Source: Solobacterium sp. (GTDB lineage Bacteria; Bacillota_I; Bacilli_A; Erysipelotrichales; Erysipelotrichaceae). From it: a stretch of 15,200 nucleotides of DNA. Below, piece after piece: positions 1-5,510 of this stretch; the stretch's first letter is position 1; each line of letters begins with the position of its first letter. Under the pieces are notes generated by a model, which did no database searches, had not been told where the DNA came from, and saw nothing but the letters and a program-made list of their open reading frames with translations. The position numbers and the translations under genes were made by a program. The DNA lies in NCBI GenBank assembly GCA_017543025.1, contig JAFYGX010000101.1, positions 1 to 15,200 on the forward strand, in the 5' to 3' direction.

Positions 1-1349
1 ACAGCGTTAAGTTTCGAGATGGGCACGCGGCTGTAAAGTGCACAATAGACCTTTATCGTGCAGCTGTTTCTTATCTCCTCGGTCCCGTACTTGATAAATG
101 GGACGATCTTTCAGCGATAGATACCCAGTTGGAACGTAAAACTTTTATTGAAAATCAAATTCATTCCACAAAAGACAATACAGCGGTGTATGACTTTGAT
201 CAGCGGTTTTACAAATTTCCTTCTTATCTGCGTCGTTCTGCGATTGCAGATGCTATCGGTGCTGTTTCTTCCTGGAAGTCCAACCATAAGAACTGGGAAA
301 ATGATGGCCGCAAAGGTGCCGAGCCTGTACTCGGTGTATCGCGTGATACCTGTCCTGTGTTTTATCGTGGAAACATGTTTCAGCAGACAGGGACGTACAC
401 CGCGATCATCAAAGTGTTTCGCAATAACGACTGGGTGTGGCAGGAAATCCGGCTTTCGAAAACGGATGTCGACTATCTGAGCCGCCGGATTGGTACGAAC
501 ACGGTTGTATCAGCCCCTGTTATTGAGAAAAAGTACGGGCATTATTTTCTTCGCTTTGCACTTACGGAACAGATTGAATTTCCTGAATTCGATGTATTTG
601 ACCGTCGTATCTGTGCTGTGGATCTTGGCATTAATACAGATGCTGTATGTTCTGTTATGGATGCACATGGAACTGTCCTTGCAAGACGCTTTATCAATTT
701 TGCGAGAGAAAAAGACTCTGTGTATTCAGCGTTACATAGAACATCTGTGTTTCAGAGACTTCACGGCTCACATGACTCAGGCTTTCTGTGGACGATTGCA
801 AAGAACCGTAACGAGAACCACGCACACCAGATTGCTCATGCCATTACAGCGTTCGCAGTTGAAAATCAGTGCGATGTAATTGTGATGGAATACCTCAACA
901 CGCAGGGTAAAAAGCATGGCTCGAAGAAGCAGAAACTGCAGATGTGGAGACATAAAAGCATTCAGAAAACAGTAGAGTCTCTTGCCCATCGGAACGGAAT
1001 TCGTATTTCCCATGTCAATGCATGGAACACCTCAAAACTTGCCTATGACGGAAGCGGATATGTTGAGCGCGGCATTGCGCAGAAGAATGTAGAACGCCGC
1101 CGGTATTCTGATGGTAAAAAGACAGTTCTGAAACCCAAGGGCAGTTACAGCATCTGCAGGTTTAAAAACGGAAAGATTTACAACTGTGATCTGAGTGCTT
1201 CTTATAACATTGGAGCACGTTATTTCATAAGAGAAATTCTCAGAGAATTATCATCCGACGACCCAGCAGAAGTCTGCGGCATCGGAAGCGGAACCCGACG
1301 CACATTATCTGATCTTTGGAAACTGGACAAGTTCCTTTTTGTAAGTTAG
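1..1349 (+). CDS. tnpB: TnpB-like RNA-guided RuvC nuclease, 5'-truncated by the window edge
   Basis: The reading frame is open from nt 3 to the TAG at 1347-1349. A TTG at 129 is not a convincing start, because the frame upstream (…LYRAAVSYLLGPVLDKWDDL…) reads like the N-terminal helical region of TnpB. The gene therefore begins before the window. All three RuvC acidic residues are present: Asp in AVDLGIN (codon 621-623), Glu in VIVMEYLN (888-890) and Asp in YNCDLSASYNIGARY (1188-1190). Related proteins are programmed by an RNA from the element's right end to cut DNA next to a TAM, which favours retention of the IS. An oddity is the segment between RuvC-II and RuvC-III. It normally carries two CxxC pairs of a zinc finger, but here it reads TSKLAYDGSG … SICRFKNGKIYNC, so no CxxC pair remains. 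Because the triad is intact it is not a dead TnpB-like repressor (TldR). A miniature Cas12 is unlikely without a CRISPR array nearby. Confidence 0.85.
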   Translation, partial: SVKFRDGHAAVKCTIDLYRAAVSYLLGPVLDKWDDLSAIDTQLERKTFIENQIHSTKDNTAVYDFDQRFYKFPSYLRRSAIADAIGAVSSWKSNHKNWENDGRKGAEPVLGVSRDTCPVFYRGNMFQQTGTYTAIIKVFRNNDWVWQEIRLSKTDVDYLSRRIGTNTVVSAPVIEKKYGHYFLRFALTEQIEFPEFDVFDRRICAVDLGINTDAVCSVMDAHGTVLARRFINFAREKDSVYSALHRTSVFQRLHGSHDSGFLWTIAKNRNENHAHQIAHAITAFAVENQCDVIVMEYLNTQGKKHGSKKQKLQMWRHKSIQKTVESLAHRNGIRISHVNAWNTSKLAYDGSGYVERGIAQKNVERRRYSDGKKTVLKPKGSYSICRFKNGKIYNCDLSASYNIGARYFIREILRELSSDDPAEVCGIGSGTRRTLSDLWKLDKFLFVS

Positions 1350-1525
1350 ATAATGTTGCCGACTAAGTTCTTTCGGGAGTTAGTTATTTCGGGATGTCTG
1401 AACTCGTTTCGGGCGTCTGGATTTTTACCGTATCAACCGGAAGAAAAAAGTCTAGGTGTCAGCAGACACCTGGAAGCCCCCGCTATAGCGGCGCGATCAG
1501 CGTCCGTTTAGTGGGAGAGGTTCAC
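1350..1525 (+). ncRNA. Predicted TnpB guide RNA (omega/re-RNA) scaffold at the element right end
   Basis: This is 176 bases of non-coding sequence directly after tnpB with clear RNA structure. A 7-bp stem AGGTGTC/GACACCT with an AGCA tetraloop (1454-1460/1465-1471) extends by C-G and U-G pairs to nine pairs. It is followed by GAAGCCCCC and by a CCCGC segment (1478-1482) able to pair with GTGGG (1511-1515), allowing one G-U. The tail ends in GGTTCAC. Three spaced TTTCGGG copies start at 1371, 1387 and 1407 in the upstream half. In characterised TnpB systems the scaffold covers the 3' end of tnpB plus the right end, and the guide is the first roughly 16-20 bases outside the element. The 5' limit is unknown and may lie inside tnpB. 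Confidence 0.5.
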
Positions 1526-1604
1526 GGAAGAAACATGTTTGCCGGAGCGAAACCAGTGGAGCTCACAGCCGGAAATTGAGTAGAATGAAAACAGGTGATG
1601 TGTG

Positions 1605-2657
1605 ATGTACACCAGAGAACAGCTTTGCAGATATCCGTATTTTGAGAAGGTACTTAAGGATAAAACGCTTTCCGGGATTCTGGATCCGCTGACAGGACTT
1701 GTTGCGCGTCCTTATATCATCGGTTTTGCGAAAAGCCTGGTCGAGCAGAATATTCCGTTTACATTCGGAATGGTGGACCTGGATAATTTTAAATATGTAA
1801 ATGATACGTATGGTCATTCCACCGGCGATGGTATCCTGCAGGGAGTCGGGGAAGCGATGATGAAGTATACGGACGGCTATGCGGTGATCGGACGGTTCGG
1901 CGGGGATGAATTTCTGTTTGTGAATACCCGCGATCTTTCCTATGCGGCTAAGAAAGGGTTCTGCGGAGGCCTGTACTGGAATTTCAACGTGCTGCGCAGA
2001 ACTTATAAAGTTGAAGGATTTGAACTGTTTGTGACGGGAACATCCGGACTTGCGAGTTACCCGGAAGATGCGGATACCTATGCGAAACTGTTCGCTTCGA
2101 TCGACAAGACACTGTACCGCGGAAAGACCAAGGGGAGAAACTGCTATATCATCTATGTTGCGGAAAAGCATGAGGGCATAGAGATTCTGAACATGAAGAA
2201 ACCTGCCCAGTACGAGGTGATGAAACAGATTGCGGCTGCCTGTGAGAGGACAGGAGGGCTGATGCAGAAGCTGATCGCAGTCGGAGACTGCTTTGTGTCC
2301 TGCTTTCATATCAGCGATATGTATTATGCAAAAGACGATCATGTGTTCTTCAGTATCAGCCGGAACGCACCGATCGGCAGCGCAGACGATGCAGATGTGC
2401 TCTGCGGCACGGATATCTTTGCGTCCAATGCGCTGCAGGAAGATATTCAGGAAAAAGCACCGCAGTTTTATGCGATGCTTGCGGACAATGACTTTGAGAC
2501 GGTTCTGATTGCGCCGCTGATTGCGGGAAATCGGAACCTCGGTTATCTGATGTGGGCTGAACCGCATAACAGACGGATCTGGCAGGACAGTGAAATGTCA
2601 GCGATGTTCTTTGCCGGAAAGCTGCTGGAAAACGATTTCGCTTCCGCTGCATCCTGA
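1605..2657 (+). CDS. Diguanylate cyclase (GGDEF) with C-terminal GAF-like domain
   Basis: Predicted to make cyclic di-GMP from two GTP in the cytosol. The GGDEF domain spans about residues 24-185 of 350. It has DPLTGL near residue 27, the metal-binding stretch FGMVDLDNFKYVND (Asp58) and an intact GGDEF signature (99-103, in GRFGGDEFLF). The usual inhibitory RxxD site just before GGDEF is absent, so product feedback through an I-site is not expected. The C-terminal 150 or so residues end in VLIAPLIAGNRNLGYLMWAE and look like a GAF sensor fold. The catalytic domain is therefore N-terminal and the putative sensor C-terminal, the reverse of the common order. ATG 1605 is preferred because AGGTGA (1593-1598) lies six bases upstream; GTG 1602 would be only three bases away. 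There is no membrane segment. No promoter was recognised between this gene and the upstream IS end. Confidence 0.88.
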   Translation: MYTREQLCRYPYFEKVLKDKTLSGILDPLTGLVARPYIIGFAKSLVEQNIPFTFGMVDLDNFKYVNDTYGHSTGDGILQGVGEAMMKYTDGYAVIGRFGGDEFLFVNTRDLSYAAKKGFCGGLYWNFNVLRRTYKVEGFELFVTGTSGLASYPEDADTYAKLFASIDKTLYRGKTKGRNCYIIYVAEKHEGIEILNMKKPAQYEVMKQIAAACERTGGLMQKLIAVGDCFVSCFHISDMYYAKDDHVFFSISRNAPIGSADDADVLCGTDIFASNALQEDIQEKAPQFYAMLADNDFETVLIAPLIAGNRNLGYLMWAEPHNRRIWQDSEMSAMFFAGKLLENDFASAAS

Positions 2658-2686
2658 GGCTGGGATTATCGATGCTGTACCGTAAT

Positions 2687-2714
2687 AAAGCCGCAGAATC
2701 AACCGCGGCTTTTT
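2687..2714 (+). terminator. Intrinsic terminator after the GGDEF gene
   Basis: An 8-bp stem AAAGCCGC/GCGGCTTT (2687-2694/2705-2712) with a 10-nt loop is followed by T residues, 30 bases past the cyclase stop. The minus-strand gene ends at 2784 facing it. Read that way the hairpin is followed only by TTTATTA, so bidirectional use would be weak. Confidence 0.8.
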
Positions 2715-2783
2715 AAGTGGAGAGAAGTGTTCGGCTGTTTCCGGCAGAAGCTGAGAGAAACAGATGCAGAGAACAGAAGCTGT

Positions 2784-3098
2784 TTACTGCTCGGTTTCGT
2801 GATTGCAGATGAGACAGCGATAGCGCTTTGTGCTGCCGTGATCGGCAATGATGCGGAAGGCGGCACCGGAAGCGCCGCAGACCGGACAGGATGTCAGAGG
2901 CTCGTCCGGGACCGGAACCTCGTATGTGCTGATCTGTCCACACAGAGTACAACGGTATATGGTGGAACCTGCGGACTGCGCTGTGATTTCCATCCGGTTT
3001 ACTGCACCGCAGATTGGACAGACCGGCTGCCCGTTGTCAAATATGACTGCGTTTCCGCCGGAAACGGAATGCATTGTTTCCTGATCGATACGATTCAT
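2784..3098 (-). CDS. Small protein with two tandem zinc ribbons, function unknown
   Basis: 104 residues with four CxxC knuckles: C27-PI-C30, C50-TL-C53, C71-PV-C74 and C95-LI-C98. They form two repeats of about 25 residues, each reading 'CPxCG … Y/R-R-C-x-x-C', so the protein should bind two zinc ions. Zinc ribbons of this kind occur in nucleic-acid-binding and adaptor proteins, but nothing here points to a partner or reaction and I do not assign one. The start is the most upstream ATG. A strong AAGGAGG (3114-3120 on this strand) lies about 15 bases before it, farther than usual, with no alternative start codon in between. It is transcribed toward the cyclase gene and is separated from its former upstream neighbourhood by the IS at 3158-5033. 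Its promoter is not evident, and it may depend on read-through from the IS or on sequence within 3121-3157. Confidence 0.75.
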   Translation of the reverse strand: MNRIDQETMHSVSGGNAVIFDNGQPVCPICGAVNRMEITAQSAGSTIYRCTLCGQISTYEVPVPDEPLTSCPVCGASGAAFRIIADHGSTKRYRCLICNHETEQ

Positions 3099-3157
3099 AT
3101 GGGATGATGATTTCCTCCTTCCAGAAACAGGATAATAATCCTTAGATCATTACAATT

Positions 3158-3169
3158 CTAGTACTACAT
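3158..3169 (+). repeat. Terminal inverted repeat of the IS (transposase 3' side)
   Basis: CTAGTACTACAT is the inverse match of 5022-5033 with one mismatch (T/G at position 5). The match stops sharply after this point. Confidence 0.75.
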
Positions 3170-3174
3170 TTCGG

Positions 3175-3207
3175 GACAGCTGAAAACATCAATTTCAGTT
3201 GTCTTTT
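3175..3207 (+). terminator. Hairpin terminator just inside the IS end, facing the plus strand
   Basis: An 11-bp stem GACAGCTGAAA/TTTCAGTTGTC (3175-3185/3193-3203, one G-U) with a 7-nt loop is followed by TTTTCGTTTT. The T-run is on the plus strand only. It would therefore stop outside transcription from entering the element antisense to the transposase gene. On the minus strand the hairpin lies about 35 bases after the transposase stop but has no T-run. Confidence 0.65.
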
Positions 3208-3236
3208 CGTTTTGAAATAACGCTGTGTTCTGCCTG

Positions 3237-4901
3237 TTACCTGGTGTGGGTGATACCGATCACATTCTTCATGAATGATTCCGTATGGATATGCGACGGA
3301 ATCTTTACATCCATCTTTTCATATAATTCCCTCACCTGTTTGTTCGGTTCCTCTACACGGATATCTCCGTTCCGCTTATTTGTGCACATCAGCGATTGGG
3401 TCTTACTGATCAGCTTTGTGGCTGCCTTTCCCTTACTGTTGATCAAAGCCCTTGCCTGGATAAAGATCATCGAGCTGATGATATCGTTCAGGATCTTTCC
3501 GTATACGGTTTCCCTGTTCCATTTTCTCAGCGGAAGTAAGTCCGTAAAGTCTTTCATTGTCTTGAAATACTCTTCGATCCTTGTTCTTCCGTAATAGCTG
3601 TTCAGCATATTTTCTGCAGTATCGTCTTCGTTTGCCAGAAGAACAAAATATCCGGATTTATATGTAGCCCAGTCTTTCTCACGAAGACTCATCTCTTCAT
3701 ATTCCTGCGGATATTTATCCCGGAATGCCTGGATCCCGTCAAATGCATTGTCGAAGTCAACATACACATATGCATTGATGCGGCATCCGAATATCGTCAC
3801 TTCTTCTTTGATTCCGAAATAGGTATGTCCCTCTCTGTCAAAGTGATACTCTACATTGGAAAAGAACGGACGGTAGTCGTTATACAGTTCCTTATAAGGG
3901 AATCCCTTCTTGGCTGGCATCTTGGCAAGGATGCGTTCCCTGTACGGCTTGCCTTCATCATCTGTAAGCAGTTCCGTGTTCAGATTGAACCGCATAATGA
4001 TCTTCTTTGTCAGATATCCGGCATCCAGCACATAGGATCGTATCTGCACATCCAGTGTTTCCAGCACATCCGAATGGACAGACTCCAGCGTCTGCAGATC
4101 CAGTACATTTCCGGGAATCAGTGAATACCATACCGGAAGATCTGTTTTTTCATCCAAAACCAGAACCATTCTTGTCTGATTGGAAGTCTGTGCTACACCA
4201 TGGGAACATAAAGCGTTTGTCACAAGACTCTGAATATCATTCGGAAGCGGTGTGGAATCCACATAGCTTGCCTTACCAAAACGCGGATTCTTCTTCCTCA
4301 TAAGTTCAACATAGGTTCGGAAGAAGGAAACACGTACCGAATCTTTTCCCATCATTGTGAAATACATACTGTCCGATTCCAGAGAACGGATCGGAATATC
4401 TGAAAAAAGATGGGATATAAAAGATTGCTCAACAAAATCATCACAGCTTTTGCGGGATCCGTTCTTCAACACTGTGTGAAGGATATGGCAGAGACAACGT
4501 TCATATTCTCTGTCCTTTGGAAATACTGTTCTGAGTGCTTCCAGCATTTTGATACGCTCCATGTATTTCAGAAACAGATATGCATCCCCGATGATGGTGT
4601 GGATCTCGGGAACCGGAAACAGCTCTGTATGACCGTCAAGACGTGGATCATCACGTTCAACAGCTGAAAATGAGTTTTTCTCCGAGTTATAGACGATCAG
4701 CCCTCTTGTCGGAGAGAGAAAGATACCTTCTTTGTTATCATCCCTGAGATAAATGACCTTTCCAAGAGATTCAACCGTTACCTTTCGGTTATGACCAGTT
4801 TTCTTGGGATCGTAAACAGACTCGGCAACAGCAGCGGTGCCGGAGATGATTCTGGATTTATCGTCATTGTATTTGATGTTCTGCTTCTTGATGTACGGCA
4901 T
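3237..4901 (-). CDS. DDE transposase, IS4 superfamily, IS1634-like
   Basis: A 554-residue cytosolic DNA transposase that cuts and joins the element ends. The catalytic triad is D215 (YVDSTPLPN), D293 (YVLDAGYLT) and E443. The last lies in an exact IS4-group YREK signature: Y436-x2-R439-x3-E443-x6-K450. The large spacing between the second Asp and the Glu (about 150 residues, with a beta-rich insertion) and the total length match IS1634-like transposases. ATG 4901 is supported by AGGAG five bases upstream, and no frameshift or internal stop is present. The gene fills the element, with its stop 68 bases from the inner edge of the distal repeat. A TATAAT promoter lies within the element, overlapping an extra repeat copy. 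The family-level call is firm; the exact IS name is not determined. Confidence 0.9.
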   Translation of the reverse strand: MPYIKKQNIKYNDDKSRIISGTAAVAESVYDPKKTGHNRKVTVESLGKVIYLRDDNKEGIFLSPTRGLIVYNSEKNSFSAVERDDPRLDGHTELFPVPEIHTIIGDAYLFLKYMERIKMLEALRTVFPKDREYERCLCHILHTVLKNGSRKSCDDFVEQSFISHLFSDIPIRSLESDSMYFTMMGKDSVRVSFFRTYVELMRKKNPRFGKASYVDSTPLPNDIQSLVTNALCSHGVAQTSNQTRMVLVLDEKTDLPVWYSLIPGNVLDLQTLESVHSDVLETLDVQIRSYVLDAGYLTKKIIMRFNLNTELLTDDEGKPYRERILAKMPAKKGFPYKELYNDYRPFFSNVEYHFDREGHTYFGIKEEVTIFGCRINAYVYVDFDNAFDGIQAFRDKYPQEYEEMSLREKDWATYKSGYFVLLANEDDTAENMLNSYYGRTRIEEYFKTMKDFTDLLPLRKWNRETVYGKILNDIISSMIFIQARALINSKGKAATKLISKTQSLMCTNKRNGDIRVEEPNKQVRELYEKMDVKIPSHIHTESFMKNVIGITHTR

Positions 4902-4913
4902 ATGTACTCCTAT

Positions 4914-4925
4914 CTAGGACTACAC
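4914..4925 (+). repeat. Third, internal copy of the IS terminal repeat
   Basis: CTAGGACTACAC matches the inverted 5022-5033 end for 11 bases, and the distal end in direct orientation at 10 of 12. It lies between the transposase -10 hexamer and its ribosome binding site, over the expected transcript start. Together with 5022-5033 it bounds a 120-bp segment with inverted ends. Confidence 0.7.
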
Positions 4926-4927
4926 AT

Positions 4928-4933
4928 ATTATA
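4928..4933 (-). promoter_or_regulatory. Transposase -10 hexamer TATAAT
   Basis: On the minus strand TATAAT lies 26 bases before the transposase ATG. No good -35 is seen 16-18 bases upstream; a TTGGCA is present but at a 22-base spacing. The promoter is therefore probably weak. Confidence 0.5.
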
Positions 4934-5021
4934 CTTCGTGTACCATAATAATCTATGCCAAACAGTAAAAAACTATTGGATTTATGCGGATTTCCAACGG
5001 TTTGTACAACGATTCACATTG

Positions 5022-5033
5022 ATGTAGTCCTAG
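5022..5033 (+). repeat. Terminal inverted repeat of the IS (transposase 5' side)
   Basis: ATGTAGTCCTAG is the partner of 3158-3169. Sequence outside it (CTCGGGAATG…) has no counterpart at the other end. Confidence 0.75.
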
Positions 5034-5153
5034 CTCGGGAATGATTTAAGGATAATTTGCATGCAGAAGCGTTCAGCGGCAGGATAACCGCTGCGCATCT
5101 CATGAGGTTCTGCCTGAACCGCCTATTCGGACGCATGGGCCCGGGCAGAACAG

Positions 5154-5186
5154 AAAAACCAGCCTGAAGGGTTTCTTCCGGCTGGT
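5154..5186 (-). terminator. Strong intrinsic terminator closing the gpx-ohrR-CDF-glsB cluster
   Basis: On the minus strand ACCAGCC-G-GAAG pairs with CTTC-A-GGCTGGT, i.e. 11 base pairs with one internal mismatch and a short loop. A run of T follows, beginning 12 bases after the glsB-like stop. It is the only convincing terminator downstream of the peroxidase promoter on this strand. Confidence 0.85.
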
Positions 5187-5198
5187 AAACATCAGATC

Positions 5199-5450
5199 TT
5201 AATACTTCCGGATGAATCTGCGGTAGACCCAGAGTGAAACACATGCGCCAATGACGGACATAATGATTTTGCCGATCATTCCGGTAGCTTGAAGTCCGAT
5301 CACACTGCCGATCAGTCCGCCGACAAAGGAACCGATGACGCCGATGACCAGACAGGTAAGGATATCGTTGCTGTTGAGGCCAAGCAGTCTTGTAGCGATA
5401 TAGCCTGCCGCAAGACCGACGATCAGAAAATAGATAAGAGACAGAATCAT
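5199..5450 (-). CDS. GlsB/YeaQ/YmgE-family small membrane protein
   Basis: 83 residues, almost entirely hydrophobic, with three predicted membrane helices: about 1-23, 28-52 and 56-77. The glycine-rich core GSFVGGLIGSVIGL and the basic end RRFIRKY are typical of the transglycosylase-associated/GlsB family. Members are often stress-induced, but their biochemical role is unsettled and I give none. The ATG has AAGGAGG nine bases upstream. The gap to the preceding CDF gene is 47 bases, contains no clear promoter, and a palindrome overlaps the CDF stop. Cotranscription with the oxidative-stress operon is likely but not proven. A strong terminator follows directly. Confidence 0.85.
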   Translation of the reverse strand: MILSLIYFLIVGLAAGYIATRLLGLNSNDILTCLVIGVIGSFVGGLIGSVIGLQATGMIGKIIMSVIGACVSLWVYRRFIRKY

Positions 5451-5495
5451 ATTGATGAACCTCCTTATATACGCGGGTTTAGAACCAGACTGTTC

Positions 5496-5510
5496 CCTCA
5501 GTCACTGAGG
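5496..5510. repeat. Perfect 7-bp inverted repeat over the CDF stop codon
   Basis: CCTCAGT-C-ACTGAGG includes the last codons and the stop of the transporter gene. There is no T-run, so it is not an intrinsic terminator. It may be an operator for the downstream glsB-like gene, an mRNA-end structure or chance. Confidence 0.45.

Larger units (their letters stand above)
1..1525 (+). mobile_element. 3' portion of an IS200/IS605-type element carrying tnpB (left end outside the window)
   Basis: The region holds a TnpB-like gene running in from the left edge, followed by a gene-free structured tail. That tail contains a GAAGCCCCC motif (1473-1481) and later GTGGGAGAGGTTCAC (1511-1525). A GAAGCC..GTGGG..TTCAC arrangement is typical of IS605-group right ends, where the element and the TnpB guide-RNA scaffold end together. 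I therefore place the right boundary at about 1525. A Y1 transposase (TnpA) would have to lie upstream, and the left end, insertion site and TAM are not visible. The diguanylate cyclase ribosome binding site starts about 68 bases after the boundary, so the insertion sits just upstream of that gene. The family-level call rests on TnpB plus the end motif; the exact boundary is inferred. Confidence 0.55.
3158..5033 (-). mobile_element. IS4/IS1634-type insertion sequence, about 1.88 kb, apparently complete
   Basis: Matching ends CTAGTACTACAT (3158-3169) and ATGTAGTCCTAG (5022-5033) enclose a single long transposase gene with its own promoter. The ends agree at 11 of 12 positions when inverted. 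Because CTAG is itself a palindrome, the outer four bases could be either part of the repeat or a duplicated CTAG target; the sequence alone cannot separate these. I compared both flanks for a longer target duplication and found none; the shared AGGATAAT lies at unequal distances from the ends. The transposase is full length with all catalytic residues, so the copy may be active. Confidence 0.8.

Noticed and set aside
1394..1579. Plus-strand 61-codon open frame after tnpB
   Set aside because: It lies across the structured right end and the predicted guide, has no ribosome binding site and gives an unfamiliar peptide.
1526..1600. Possible cyclic di-GMP riboswitch before the GGDEF gene
   Set aside because: A few words (GCCGGAGCGAAACC, AGCCGG) recall riboswitch pieces and a short TTTGCCGG/CCGGAAA stem exists. 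The conserved GEMM core and its two stems are not present.
1563..2567. 334-codon minus-strand open frame
   Set aside because: Antisense shadow of the GGDEF gene, whose plus frame has clear catalytic motifs and a ribosome binding site.
3129..5056. AGGATAAT found on both sides of the IS as a target duplication
   Set aside because: The copies lie 21 bases from one end and about 15 from the other, so they cannot be a duplication made on insertion.
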